Part shown: positions 45,706 through 53,272 of the stretch, piece by piece
How the letters are laid out: every line of letters begins with the position of its first letter
Position numbering within the stretch: the first letter of the stretch is position 1
Assembly: GCA_021768245.1 (NCBI GenBank)
Contig: JAETNO010000004.1
Span: 62,001-126,000 of the forward strand
Origin: Bacteroidaceae bacterium
Lineage (GTDB): Bacteria; Bacteroidota; Bacteroidia; Bacteroidales; Muribaculaceae
Length of the DNA: 64,000 nucleotides
Direction: 5' to 3'
Made by a program: the position numbers and the translations under genes
The notes under the pieces: generated by a model
Databases searched by the model: none
What the model saw: only the letters and a program-made list of their open reading frames with translations
Told to the model about the DNA's origin: nothing

Positions 45706-47799
45706 ATGAACTCCCTGCGGAGACTTGACATAAAATTTCTGCGTGGCATAGGGCCTAAGCGTGCCGAGCTCCTTGACAAGAATCTCGGCATAAAGACCTA
45801 TTATGACCTCCTGTACCATTTTCCCACAAGCTACATTGACCGCCGTACAGTCTACCGCATCCGAGACTTCGCCGGCGACGATATGCCATCGCTACAGGTC
45901 CGGGGACAATTCGTGGGTTTCAACATCGTCGGCGAAGGAGCGAAAATGAGAATGGTCGGTCTGTTTTCCGACGGTTCGGGAACTATGGAGGTAGTGTGGT
46001 TCCATCGCGTGCGCTGGGTCGAACAGAATTATCATCGCGGGGTTGAATATGTGCTTTTCGGGAAGCCGTCGCAATTCAACGGACGATGGAGCATGGTGCA
46101 CCCCGAAGTCGATTCTCCAGCCATACTGACCAAAATGGGTGGATTCAGAGGGGTCTATCCACTCACCGAGCAACTGCGCAACAGAGGATTCACGTCGCGC
46201 TCGTTTGCCAACGCGGCAACTGAAATCCTGTCGGGCTGCCAAGGAATGGCAGAGACGCTCCCTTTGGAGGTCATAAACCGCTATAAACTCATAGGCTTGC
46301 GCGAAGCTATTTCCGCTATCCACTCCCCCGAATCACCCGAACAGCTTCGGCAGGCACGCCTAAGGCTTAAATTCGAGGAACTTTTCTATCTCCAGCTTGA
46401 CATCCAGCGTTATGCACGGCGGAGAAGCGGAGCTATACGGGGCTTCCTCTTCCCCAGAATCGGGCATTTTTTCAACACATTCTACACCCAGTTCCTCCCC
46501 TTCCCCCTTACGGGTGCCCAAAAAAGGGTTATAAAAGAGATAAGGGCCGATATGGCTACAGGACGACAGATGAACCGCCTGCTTCAAGGCGATGTCGGCT
46601 CAGGGAAGACCCTTGTGGCCCTGCTCTGCATGCTCATAGCGCTCGACAACGAGACGCAGGCCTGCCTCATGGCTCCTACCGAGATTCTTGCCACGCAACA
46701 TTTCGAGACAATAAGCAAGATGGTAGCCCCTATGGGAATCAATGTCAGACTGCTCACCGGTTCTACCCGCAAAAAAGAGCGCGAGGAGATCCACCGTCAA
46801 CTTCTCGACGGCTCACTCCACATACTCATCGGCACGCATGCCGTGATTGAGGACAATGTGAAGTTCAAAAACCTCGGATTTATCGTTATCGACGAGCAGC
46901 ATCGCTTCGGCGTGGCACAACGCGCACGTCTGTGGACAAAAAATATCATCGCTCCCCATGTGCTGGTCATGACTGCCACACCGATTCCGCGCACACTCGC
47001 CATGACTGTCTACGGCGACCTTGACGTCTCGGTCATTGATGAGCTTCCCCCCGGGCGAAAGCCGGTGCAGACCTTGCTGCGATATGAGGAAAGCCGGTTC
47101 GCGACCTATCAGGGCATCGGACGCCAACTCCGAAAAGGGCGTCAGGTCTACATCGTCTATCCGCTCATCAAGGAGAATGAGAAACTTGATCTGAAATCAC
47201 TGGAGGAAGGATATGAAAATATCTGTGAAACTTTCCGTGACTATAAGGTAGCCTTTGTTCACGGACAGATGAAACCGCAGGAAAAGGAATATCAGATGGG
47301 CCTCTTCGCATCGCACCAGGCGCATATCCTTGTCGCCACCACTGTGATTGAGGTAGGCGTCAATGTGCCCAACGCCACAACGATGCTGATTGAAAATGCC
47401 GAGCGCTTCGGTCTGTCGCAGCTCCATCAGCTACGCGGACGCGTGGGCCGTGGAGGCGAACAGAGCTACTGCATACTGATGTCGAAACGCAAAATCAGCG
47501 GAGACACACGCAAGCGGCTCGAACTCATGACCTCTACTACCGACGGTTTTGCCATAGCGGAAGCCGACATGCAGATGCGCGGGCCGGGTGACATAGAGGG
47601 TACCATGCAGAGCGGGATGCCAATATCGCTTCATATAGCAAATCTTGCAACCGACGGGCAGATAGTGCAGCTTGCCCGCGACGCCGCCTGCGAGATTCTC
47701 GACAATGACCCTGAACTGCAGGACCCGAACCATTCCATACTCCGCAGCCAGCTCGACTTGCTTACCACACGCATCCATGATTGGTCAAGAATCTCATAG
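45706..47799 (+). CDS. recG: ATP-dependent DNA helicase RecG
   Basis: A 697-residue helicase for stalled replication forks and branched DNA. An N-terminal wedge domain (about 1-230, including GIGPKRAELL, an HhH-like segment) precedes the two helicase domains with Walker A QGDVGSGKTLVA, the DEQH box IDEQHRFGV, motif III TATPIPRTLA and the C-terminal QLRGRVGRGGEQSYC. Length is standard. It is followed by a hairpin at 47830-47854. Confidence 0.97.
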   Translation: MNSLRRLDIKFLRGIGPKRAELLDKNLGIKTYYDLLYHFPTSYIDRRTVYRIRDFAGDDMPSLQVRGQFVGFNIVGEGAKMRMVGLFSDGSGTMEVVWFHRVRWVEQNYHRGVEYVLFGKPSQFNGRWSMVHPEVDSPAILTKMGGFRGVYPLTEQLRNRGFTSRSFANAATEILSGCQGMAETLPLEVINRYKLIGLREAISAIHSPESPEQLRQARLRLKFEELFYLQLDIQRYARRRSGAIRGFLFPRIGHFFNTFYTQFLPFPLTGAQKRVIKEIRADMATGRQMNRLLQGDVGSGKTLVALLCMLIALDNETQACLMAPTEILATQHFETISKMVAPMGINVRLLTGSTRKKEREEIHRQLLDGSLHILIGTHAVIEDNVKFKNLGFIVIDEQHRFGVAQRARLWTKNIIAPHVLVMTATPIPRTLAMTVYGDLDVSVIDELPPGRKPVQTLLRYEESRFATYQGIGRQLRKGRQVYIVYPLIKENEKLDLKSLEEGYENICETFRDYKVAFVHGQMKPQEKEYQMGLFASHQAHILVATTVIEVGVNVPNATTMLIENAERFGLSQLHQLRGRVGRGGEQSYCILMSKRKISGDTRKRLELMTSTTDGFAIAEADMQMRGPGDIEGTMQSGMPISLHIANLATDGQIVQLARDAACEILDNDPELQDPNHSILRSQLDLLTTRIHDWSRIS

Positions 47800-47829
47800 T
47801 ATCACACATCACCGCAACAGTTATACGGG

Positions 47830-47854
47830 CCGTTTTCCCCATTGTGGAAAACGG
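47830..47854 (+). terminator. Terminator of recG
   Basis: A perfect 9-bp stem CCGTTTTCC/GGAAAACGG (47830-47838, 47846-47854) with a 7-base loop. The following T run is short (47855-47857). Confidence 0.7.
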
Positions 47855-48083
47855 TTTAAGTCAACAAATTAACATATGAGCCGAAATAGGCTCCCGGATT
47901 GACGTTTTTTAATGTCTTTTAGCTGAGCGAGATACTTCAAAGCCCGTTTTCAGTTGTTTTATTAGTGTAAGTAACGATAAAGAAGCTCTAAGCAGGAATA
48001 TCTGAATTTACATCCCTCGTCCTCTTTATTGGGTTGTGAAACCAGATAATGAGGCTCTCATAAATAAATAGTTGAAACGTGAG

Positions 48084-48117
48084 GGGAGGAGTTAAGACTT
48101 TGGTCTTAGCTCCTCCT
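48084..48117. terminator. Strong hairpin downstream of recG and the TSCPD gene
   Basis: A 15-bp stem with two wobble pairs and a 4-base loop, located 42 bases beyond the minus-strand TSCPD stop codon. It can terminate that gene or a plus-strand small transcript. Confidence 0.7.
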
Positions 48118-48158
48118 TTGTGTGTCATATATATACCTCAAGCTGTAAAACGGCGACG

Positions 48159-48401
48159 TCAGGCCATCTCTTTCAGCGCGAGAGAAAGCTGATGGGGGCA
48201 GGATGTGGGCTTATCCTTGCAACGGATATTCTCAAGGCGGCTTATCACCTCTTCAACCTTCATCCCTCTTACAAGAGCCGCTATTCCCTGAAGATTGCCG
48301 TGGCAACCGCCTGTAAAATGCACATCCTTGACCACTCCATTCTCCACCTCTATATCTATCAGGCGCGAACACGTACCCGTCGTTGCATACTGGTATTTCA
48401 T
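48159..48401 (-). CDS. TSCPD domain-containing protein (TIGR03905 family)
   Basis: An 80-residue protein matching the TIGR03905/TSCPD small-protein family: an N-terminal beta hairpin (YATTGTCSRLIDIEVENG), FTGGCHGNLQGI in the middle, and the C-terminal GKPTSCPHQL-like segment (CKDKPTSCPHQLSLAL) with conserved Cys residues. The TSCPD domain also occurs at the C-terminus of vitamin B12-dependent ribonucleotide reductases, where its Cys residues are thought to act in metal or redox chemistry. Free-standing versions have no assigned function. It has its own promoter (48433-48463, minus strand). Confidence 0.88.
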   Translation of the reverse strand: MKYQYATTGTCSRLIDIEVENGVVKDVHFTGGCHGNLQGIAALVRGMKVEEVISRLENIRCKDKPTSCPHQLSLALKEMA

Positions 48402-48432
48402 ATCGATATCCGTTTTTATTCGTTTCCGCTTG

Positions 48433-48463
48433 CAAAGTTAGCACTTTAAATCGCAAGCACAAA
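48433..48463 (-). promoter_or_regulatory. Promoter of the TSCPD gene
   Basis: On the minus strand a TTTG (48460-48463), a 19-base spacer and TAACTTTG (48433-48440) match the consensus. The nearby nested dyads at 48487-48540 lie just upstream of it. Confidence 0.65.
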
Positions 48464-48486
48464 AGCCACAGCAAATGGAATTCCAC

Positions 48487-48540
48487 GACTATAATCGGCA
48501 ATACACACTCGATTTGCCGACTTTACCGATTATAATCGGT
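48487..48540. promoter_or_regulatory. Nested dyads, candidate operator region
   Basis: A perfect 16-bp palindrome ACCGATTATAATCGGT (48525-48540) and a second TATAATCGG half-site (48490-48498) lie 41 bases apart, about four helical turns. TCGGCAA (48495-48501) and TTGCCGA (48514-48520) form an inner inverted repeat. The arrangement suggests a dimeric regulator binding two sites; nothing else in the 264-base gap between the TSCPD gene and the tRNA terminator is apparent. Confidence 0.5.
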
Positions 48541-48664
48541 ATTTTACACAATATTTGCTTACATTTCCGAATATGAGATATGTTATACAGAGCATAATCG
48601 CAGTCTGATATTATTGAGGTAGAGAAATTTTTGCGTTGAAAAACGCCAGTTTAGCTCACAAGAA

Positions 48665-48702
48665 AAAAATAGCTGAAAACCTTACGGTTTTCAGCTATTT
48701 TT
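48665..48702 (-). terminator. Terminator of tRNA-Leu
   Basis: A perfect 17-bp stem (48665-48681 with 48686-48702) with a 4-base loop. Read on the minus strand it follows the tRNA directly and ends in a T tract. Confidence 0.88.
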
Positions 48703-48785
48703 GGTGCCCGGAACAAGACTCGAACTTGCACGCCTCGCAGCACTCGCACCTGAAACGAGCGCGTCTACCATTCCGCCACCCGGGC
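48702..48785 (-). tRNA. tRNA-Leu (CAG anticodon)
   Basis: An 84-nt class II tRNA with a paired acceptor stem GCCCGGG/CCGGGC, a D-arm, an anticodon loop TTCAGGT giving anticodon CAG (codon CUG), a long variable arm, a T-arm with GTTCGAGTC and an encoded CCA end. Confidence 0.95.
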
Positions 48786-48835
48786 TTTGCGAGGACAAAG
48801 GTAATAATCTTTTTCCGTTCCGCCAAATTATTTTT

Positions 48836-49834
48836 TTACTTCGGCTTGGAATCATTCGTTTTTCCACCGGAGGCTTTCCCTGTTTTCCTGACACCGAGAA
48901 AAAGCAGCGATGTCAAAGGATAACGCTTCACAATCACATATATCAACAACGGGATAGCGATTGCAGGAACAATCGTGATGCACCACGGAAGGGTGTGCAT
49001 CGTGCGGTGGATGGCCATATGAAGAAACATTATTATCAAGGACGCCTCGCCAATCAGCGCCAGCACGCTCCCGAGGTGCCGGGTCCGACATATCCACATG
49101 GAGACTATAGCGATACAGAATGTAAGCCATATGGAAAATGCGACAGAAAGCACAGGGATTCCATAGTAACCCACCTTCATATCCATCGCGAGATTCCCAC
49201 GCCAAATCCAAGCGACCACGAAACTCGCTATGATAAGAGCCGCGATAATCCACCCGTAAATGCGGGGCCAACTCACAGCCATCAATTTCCCATAGAGCAA
49301 AGCGGAGCGATTTCCTATCCACAGATAAAACACGGCCACAGGAACGACATGTGCCGCCCACGGCAAATCCACGTGCTTATAGCCGACCACATAGCCCGCA
49401 AAAAGAATCCCGACAAACAAAAACGCGGAGAGCCATCCACGGTTAAGCATGAAATTGAAAATCCACGACGAGAGGAAGAGCACGGTTATGAACCAGAATA
49501 CCGTGAGACGGCCCTGAAGCATGCTACCTCCATAGAGCAGCTCCAGGCCCGGCAAATCTTGCCCTTTCCTGATAGCATGGAGAGCCTCGGGAACGTAGAA
49601 AATGAGGAGAAACACAAAGTATGGCACCAAAAGCCGCATGGCATTATGACGCAGCATGCCGGCGTCGGTATAGCGTCCGGCTTTCATGAGAAAACCCGAA
49701 ATGATGAAAAACAAAGGCATATGGAAAACATAGACGAAACGGGTGTCGGCCACATGACCCGCCACCACCGCTATTATCCCAAGTCCTTTCATCACATCGA
49801 GCCACTGAAGCCTCGGTTTAACGGCAGAATCCAT
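48836..49834 (-). CDS. Acyltransferase family membrane protein
   Basis: A 332-residue integral membrane protein with about ten helices. The N-terminal LDVMKGLGIIAVVAGH, with its His, and FHMPLFFIISGFL are the signature of acyltransferase family 3 (Acyltransf_3), which transfers acyl groups to sugars of surface polysaccharides, lipids or glycans across the inner membrane. The tail after the last helix is short and Lys-rich. A -7-like element TACCTTTG reads on the minus strand at 49882-49889. The acceptor is unknown, and no glycan synthesis cluster is adjacent. Confidence 0.85.
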   Translation of the reverse strand: MDSAVKPRLQWLDVMKGLGIIAVVAGHVADTRFVYVFHMPLFFIISGFLMKAGRYTDAGMLRHNAMRLLVPYFVFLLIFYVPEALHAIRKGQDLPGLELLYGGSMLQGRLTVFWFITVLFLSSWIFNFMLNRGWLSAFLFVGILFAGYVVGYKHVDLPWAAHVVPVAVFYLWIGNRSALLYGKLMAVSWPRIYGWIIAALIIASFVVAWIWRGNLAMDMKVGYYGIPVLSVAFSIWLTFCIAIVSMWICRTRHLGSVLALIGEASLIIMFLHMAIHRTMHTLPWCITIVPAIAIPLLIYVIVKRYPLTSLLFLGVRKTGKASGGKTNDSKPK

Positions 49835-49881
49835 ATGACAAGCACATTACTGATAAAAATTTGAAATCGATTTGCACCCGA

Positions 49882-49889
49882 CAAAGGTA
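49882..49889 (-). promoter_or_regulatory. Promoter -7 element of the acyltransferase gene
   Basis: The minus strand reads TACCTTTG 48 bases before the start codon. A -33 TTTG is not at the ideal distance. Confidence 0.5.
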
Positions 49890-49930
49890 AGAATTTATTT
49901 TCAAAGACGACTTTTTACAAATTTTCTGAC

Positions 49931-49938
49931 TACCTTTG
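49931..49938 (+). promoter_or_regulatory. Promoter -7 element of glnS
   Basis: TACCTTTG matches the -7 consensus and overlaps the upstream in-frame ATG at 49936, which argues that translation begins later, at 49975. Confidence 0.6.
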
Positions 49939-49974
49939 CACTTTAAAAACTCTCATAAACATATACATCCTGCA

Positions 49975-51675
49975 ATGGAAAACAATACTCAACCCACACC
50001 CCAGGAATCCAAGGGACTCAATTTTGTTGAACAGTTAGTGCTTGAAGACCTTCAGGCCGGCAAAAACGGCGGACGGCTCAACACGCGTTTCCCACCGGAA
50101 CCAAACGGCTATCTCCATATAGGCCATGCAAAGGCTATCTGCATGGATTTCGGGGTAGCGGAGAAATTCGGAGGCACATGCAATCTCCGTTTCGACGACA
50201 CCAATCCCGTGAAAGAGGATGTTGAGTATATCGACTCAATCCGCGAGGACATCCACTGGCTCGGCTTTGACTGGGGCAACCGCGAATACTACGCATCCGA
50301 CTATTTCCCCCAGCTTTTCGACCTCGCCGTCCGACTCATCAAGGAGGGCAAAGCCTATGTCGACGACCAGACCTCAGAGCAGATTGCGGCTCAGAAAGGG
50401 ACCCCGACACAAGCCGGCACTGAAAGCCCCTACCGAAACCGCTCGGTAGAAGAAAACCTCGACCTTTTCCGCAGGATGAATGAGGGGGAATTCGAAGAGG
50501 GCGCACGTGTGCTACGCGCGAAAATCGACATGGCAAGCCCCAACATGCACTTCCGCGACCCCATCATGTACCGCATCATAAAGACACCCCACCACCGCAC
50601 CGGCACCACATGGAAAGTCTACCCGATGTATGACTTCGCCCATGGCCAGAGCGACTATTTCGAGGGTGTGACCCACTCTATTTGCACGCTTGAATTCGTG
50701 GTCCACCGTCCGCTCTACGAATATTTCGTCAAGGAACTTGCCGACGACAGCTACTGCCCGCGCCAGATTGAGTTCAACCGACTCAACCTCACCTACACCG
50801 TCATGTCGAAGCGCAAACTTCTGCAGCTCGTGAAAGAAGGGCTCGTGGCAGGATGGGACGACCCACGCATGCCGACCATTTCCGGTCTGCGCCGCCGCGG
50901 CTTCACCCCCCGCTCAATCCGAAACTTCATCGATGCCATAGGATATACGAAATATGAGGCTCTCAACAGCATTTCACTTCTCGAACACGCCGTGCGCGAC
51001 GACCTCAACAAGGTAGCGACACGCGGCATGGCCGTCATAAATCCCGTAAAACTCGTGATAACGAACTATCCCGAAGGCCAGGTCGAGACCGTAGAGATGG
51101 AAAACAATCCTGAAGAGCCGGGAAGCGGCACCCACAAGATGCCATTCTCACGCGAAATCTATATCGAGCGCGACGACTTCATGGAGAATCCTCCCAAAAA
51201 GTTCTTCCGTCTCGCTCCGGACGCAGAAGTGCGCCTCAAGGGAGCCTATATCATCAAATGCACGGGTGTCAAAAAAGATGCCGACGGCAATATTGAAGAA
51301 ATATACTGCACATACGACCCTGAGACGCGCAGCGGTCTTCCCGGAAGCCAGCGCAAGGTCAAAGGCACACTCCATTGGGTGTCGGCAGCCCATGCGGTAG
51401 ACGCGACGGCACGCATCTATGACCGTCTGTTCAATGTGGAAAATCCCGCAGCCGAGCCTGACCGCGACTTCCGCGAGATGCTAAACCCTGATTCACTCAA
51501 AGTTGTTGAACACATAAAGGTAGAACCCTATCTGACAGAGATAGCCAAGCCCGGAGTGCCCCTGCAGTTCCAGCGCATAGGATATTTCACACTCGACCCT
51601 GACTCGAAAGACGGCAAGCTCATATTCAACCGCACGATAGCGTTGAAAGACAGCTGGGAAAAAGCCAACAAATAA
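49975..51675 (+). CDS. glnS: Glutaminyl-tRNA synthetase
   Basis: A 566-residue class I synthetase that charges tRNA-Gln. PPEPNGYLHIGHAKAI holds the HIGH motif, RFDDTNP is the GlxRS signature, and MSKRKLLQLV is the KMSKS-type loop; the C-terminal half is the GlnRS anticodon-binding beta-barrel region. The presence of GlnRS means Gln-tRNA is made directly. The start was placed at MENNTQPT, because the promoter at 49931-49938 overlaps the earlier Met. Confidence 0.96.
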   Translation: MENNTQPTPQESKGLNFVEQLVLEDLQAGKNGGRLNTRFPPEPNGYLHIGHAKAICMDFGVAEKFGGTCNLRFDDTNPVKEDVEYIDSIREDIHWLGFDWGNREYYASDYFPQLFDLAVRLIKEGKAYVDDQTSEQIAAQKGTPTQAGTESPYRNRSVEENLDLFRRMNEGEFEEGARVLRAKIDMASPNMHFRDPIMYRIIKTPHHRTGTTWKVYPMYDFAHGQSDYFEGVTHSICTLEFVVHRPLYEYFVKELADDSYCPRQIEFNRLNLTYTVMSKRKLLQLVKEGLVAGWDDPRMPTISGLRRRGFTPRSIRNFIDAIGYTKYEALNSISLLEHAVRDDLNKVATRGMAVINPVKLVITNYPEGQVETVEMENNPEEPGSGTHKMPFSREIYIERDDFMENPPKKFFRLAPDAEVRLKGAYIIKCTGVKKDADGNIEEIYCTYDPETRSGLPGSQRKVKGTLHWVSAAHAVDATARIYDRLFNVENPAAEPDRDFREMLNPDSLKVVEHIKVEPYLTEIAKPGVPLQFQRIGYFTLDPDSKDGKLIFNRTIALKDSWEKANK

Positions 51676-51711
51676 CAAAGTCAAGATACCTGATTGAACC
51701 GACATCACTGA

Positions 51712-53178
51712 ATGGATGAACCAAACGAACGTCGCGACCTATACGAAGAGTTTGAGTCGGAAGTAGTCAAGAACGGCAATACAGAAGCGTTCTTTGACGA
51801 AAACGACTTAATCGAAATCTTCGACTACGCCTCGGACTATGATAACTACATCGTCAAAATGGAAGTGCTGCTCTACGGAGCGGTCCACTACCCTAAAAGC
51901 GAAGCGCTGGCCACCCGCCGCGCTTGGCTTTACTACTCCTTTGGCGATGTAGAGGCTACGTCCGAGCTTAACAAGCGCGTCAATTCAGGAGGTGTGCTCA
52001 ACAGGCTTCTTGACCTTCGCGCCCGCAACTCCAATCTCTCGATGAGCCGCGAAGACCTTGAAATGGCCTTCATGGAAATCCTTGCAGACACTGACGATTT
52101 TCAGGATGAAGAAATCATCCAGTTCACCGACTATGCCATGGAAACCGGGCTTAGCGAATGGCTCGCGTCAAACAAGGAACTCATACAAGGCAAATGCTCC
52201 TATCCGCAGACATTTCTCTATGAATTCGCCGACCGTTCGGAGGAAAACGAGGACCTTGCGACCGCAGCCAGACTGTTTGAAGAGCTCACAATGCTTGAGC
52301 CTTTCACTCTCGACTTCTGGCTGAGGCTCGCCACAGTCCAGCTCAACCGCGACGATTACGAGGGAGCACTGTCGTCGGCTGAATACGCCCTTGCCATTGA
52401 CCCGAATTCAATGATGGGCATGCGCATAAAAGGAGCCTCCCTCTACCGGCTTGAACGCAGTCATGATGCCGTGGCGGCAATCTATTCCAAAATAGTAGCT
52501 TCAAATGAGGCCGAGGACACGGATGTGTCGACCCTCGCGGCAGCCCTGATGGAATGTGGACGGCAGGAGGAAGCCGTCGAAATGCTTACCAAATATCTCG
52601 CAGAACACCTCAACTCACGTTTGGCTATAGATGTCCTACTGGTGATTGACCGCAAAAAGGCTGAGCCATACGTAAGAAGCATCATATCGTCAGGCTTCAT
52701 AAGCGAAAAAGACGCCATCGAATGGGCGCGCGGGCATGTGGTCCACGGACAGTTCGCCTCCGCAGCGCTCGTGTGCCTCATATACGATGAAATCAAAGGG
52801 ATAGAAAACGATGTGCCCTTCCTTATGGAAGTGTGCTACTTCGGATTGCGGTTCGACGATGTGGTCAGAGTCTACCGCAAGAAATTTCTCGGCAACACAT
52901 GGCCTTATCTTCCGGCCATATCCTTCCCCTTCCTCATGAGCCTCGTGCGCACAGGCCGACGCACGGAAGCACTCGAAGAGGCAAAGGAAATCCTAAATTC
53001 AATCCGCACTTACCGCAAATCACACTCCAACACCGAACTGAGCACTCTTTTCCGTCTCACCCCGGCATCGACAGGAGCGATGATCAAAGGCTATATCGAT
53101 ACACTCAAAAACATCATCCACGCGCTGAAAGCCACGGATGAAATCCCCGCCGACGAATTCGACCCAATGATATCATAA
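51712..53178 (+). CDS. Tetratricopeptide repeat protein
   Basis: A 488-residue cytoplasmic protein with no signal peptide. The sequence is almost entirely helical, and paired helices with TPR-type spacing are visible from about residue 175 onward (for example FWLRLATVQLNRDDYEGALSSAEYALAIDPNS and a following MMGMRIKGASLYRLERSHDAVAAIYSKIV). It starts 36 bases after glnS and may be co-transcribed. Such proteins are scaffolds for protein complexes; the partner cannot be inferred. The acidic N-terminus (DEPNERRDLYEEFESE) is a distinguishing feature. Confidence 0.82.
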   Translation: MDEPNERRDLYEEFESEVVKNGNTEAFFDENDLIEIFDYASDYDNYIVKMEVLLYGAVHYPKSEALATRRAWLYYSFGDVEATSELNKRVNSGGVLNRLLDLRARNSNLSMSREDLEMAFMEILADTDDFQDEEIIQFTDYAMETGLSEWLASNKELIQGKCSYPQTFLYEFADRSEENEDLATAARLFEELTMLEPFTLDFWLRLATVQLNRDDYEGALSSAEYALAIDPNSMMGMRIKGASLYRLERSHDAVAAIYSKIVASNEAEDTDVSTLAAALMECGRQEEAVEMLTKYLAEHLNSRLAIDVLLVIDRKKAEPYVRSIISSGFISEKDAIEWARGHVVHGQFASAALVCLIYDEIKGIENDVPFLMEVCYFGLRFDDVVRVYRKKFLGNTWPYLPAISFPFLMSLVRTGRRTEALEEAKEILNSIRTYRKSHSNTELSTLFRLTPASTGAMIKGYIDTLKNIIHALKATDEIPADEFDPMIS

Positions 53179-53272
53179 CAGACTGAATCTCAAATGAAGG
53201 AATCCCAGTCATTCTGATAATCCAACTTACACTTTTTTATTCTTTTCACTTCACTTTCCAATTTTTACTTAC

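Larger units (their letters stand above)
47800..48158. other. Intergenic region between recG and the TSCPD gene
   Basis: This 359-base gap has no coding frame. It contains the recG terminator (47830-47854), a non-coding stretch of about 230 bases, and a second strong hairpin at 48084-48117. The stretch between the hairpins could host a small RNA, but no TAnnTTTG promoter was found for it. Confidence 0.5.

Noticed and set aside
48701..49864. A 387-codon plus-strand frame across tRNA-Leu and the acyltransferase gene
   Set aside because: It crosses the tRNA and is antisense to a clear membrane acyltransferase; the composition is Arg/His/Pro-rich as in shadow frames.
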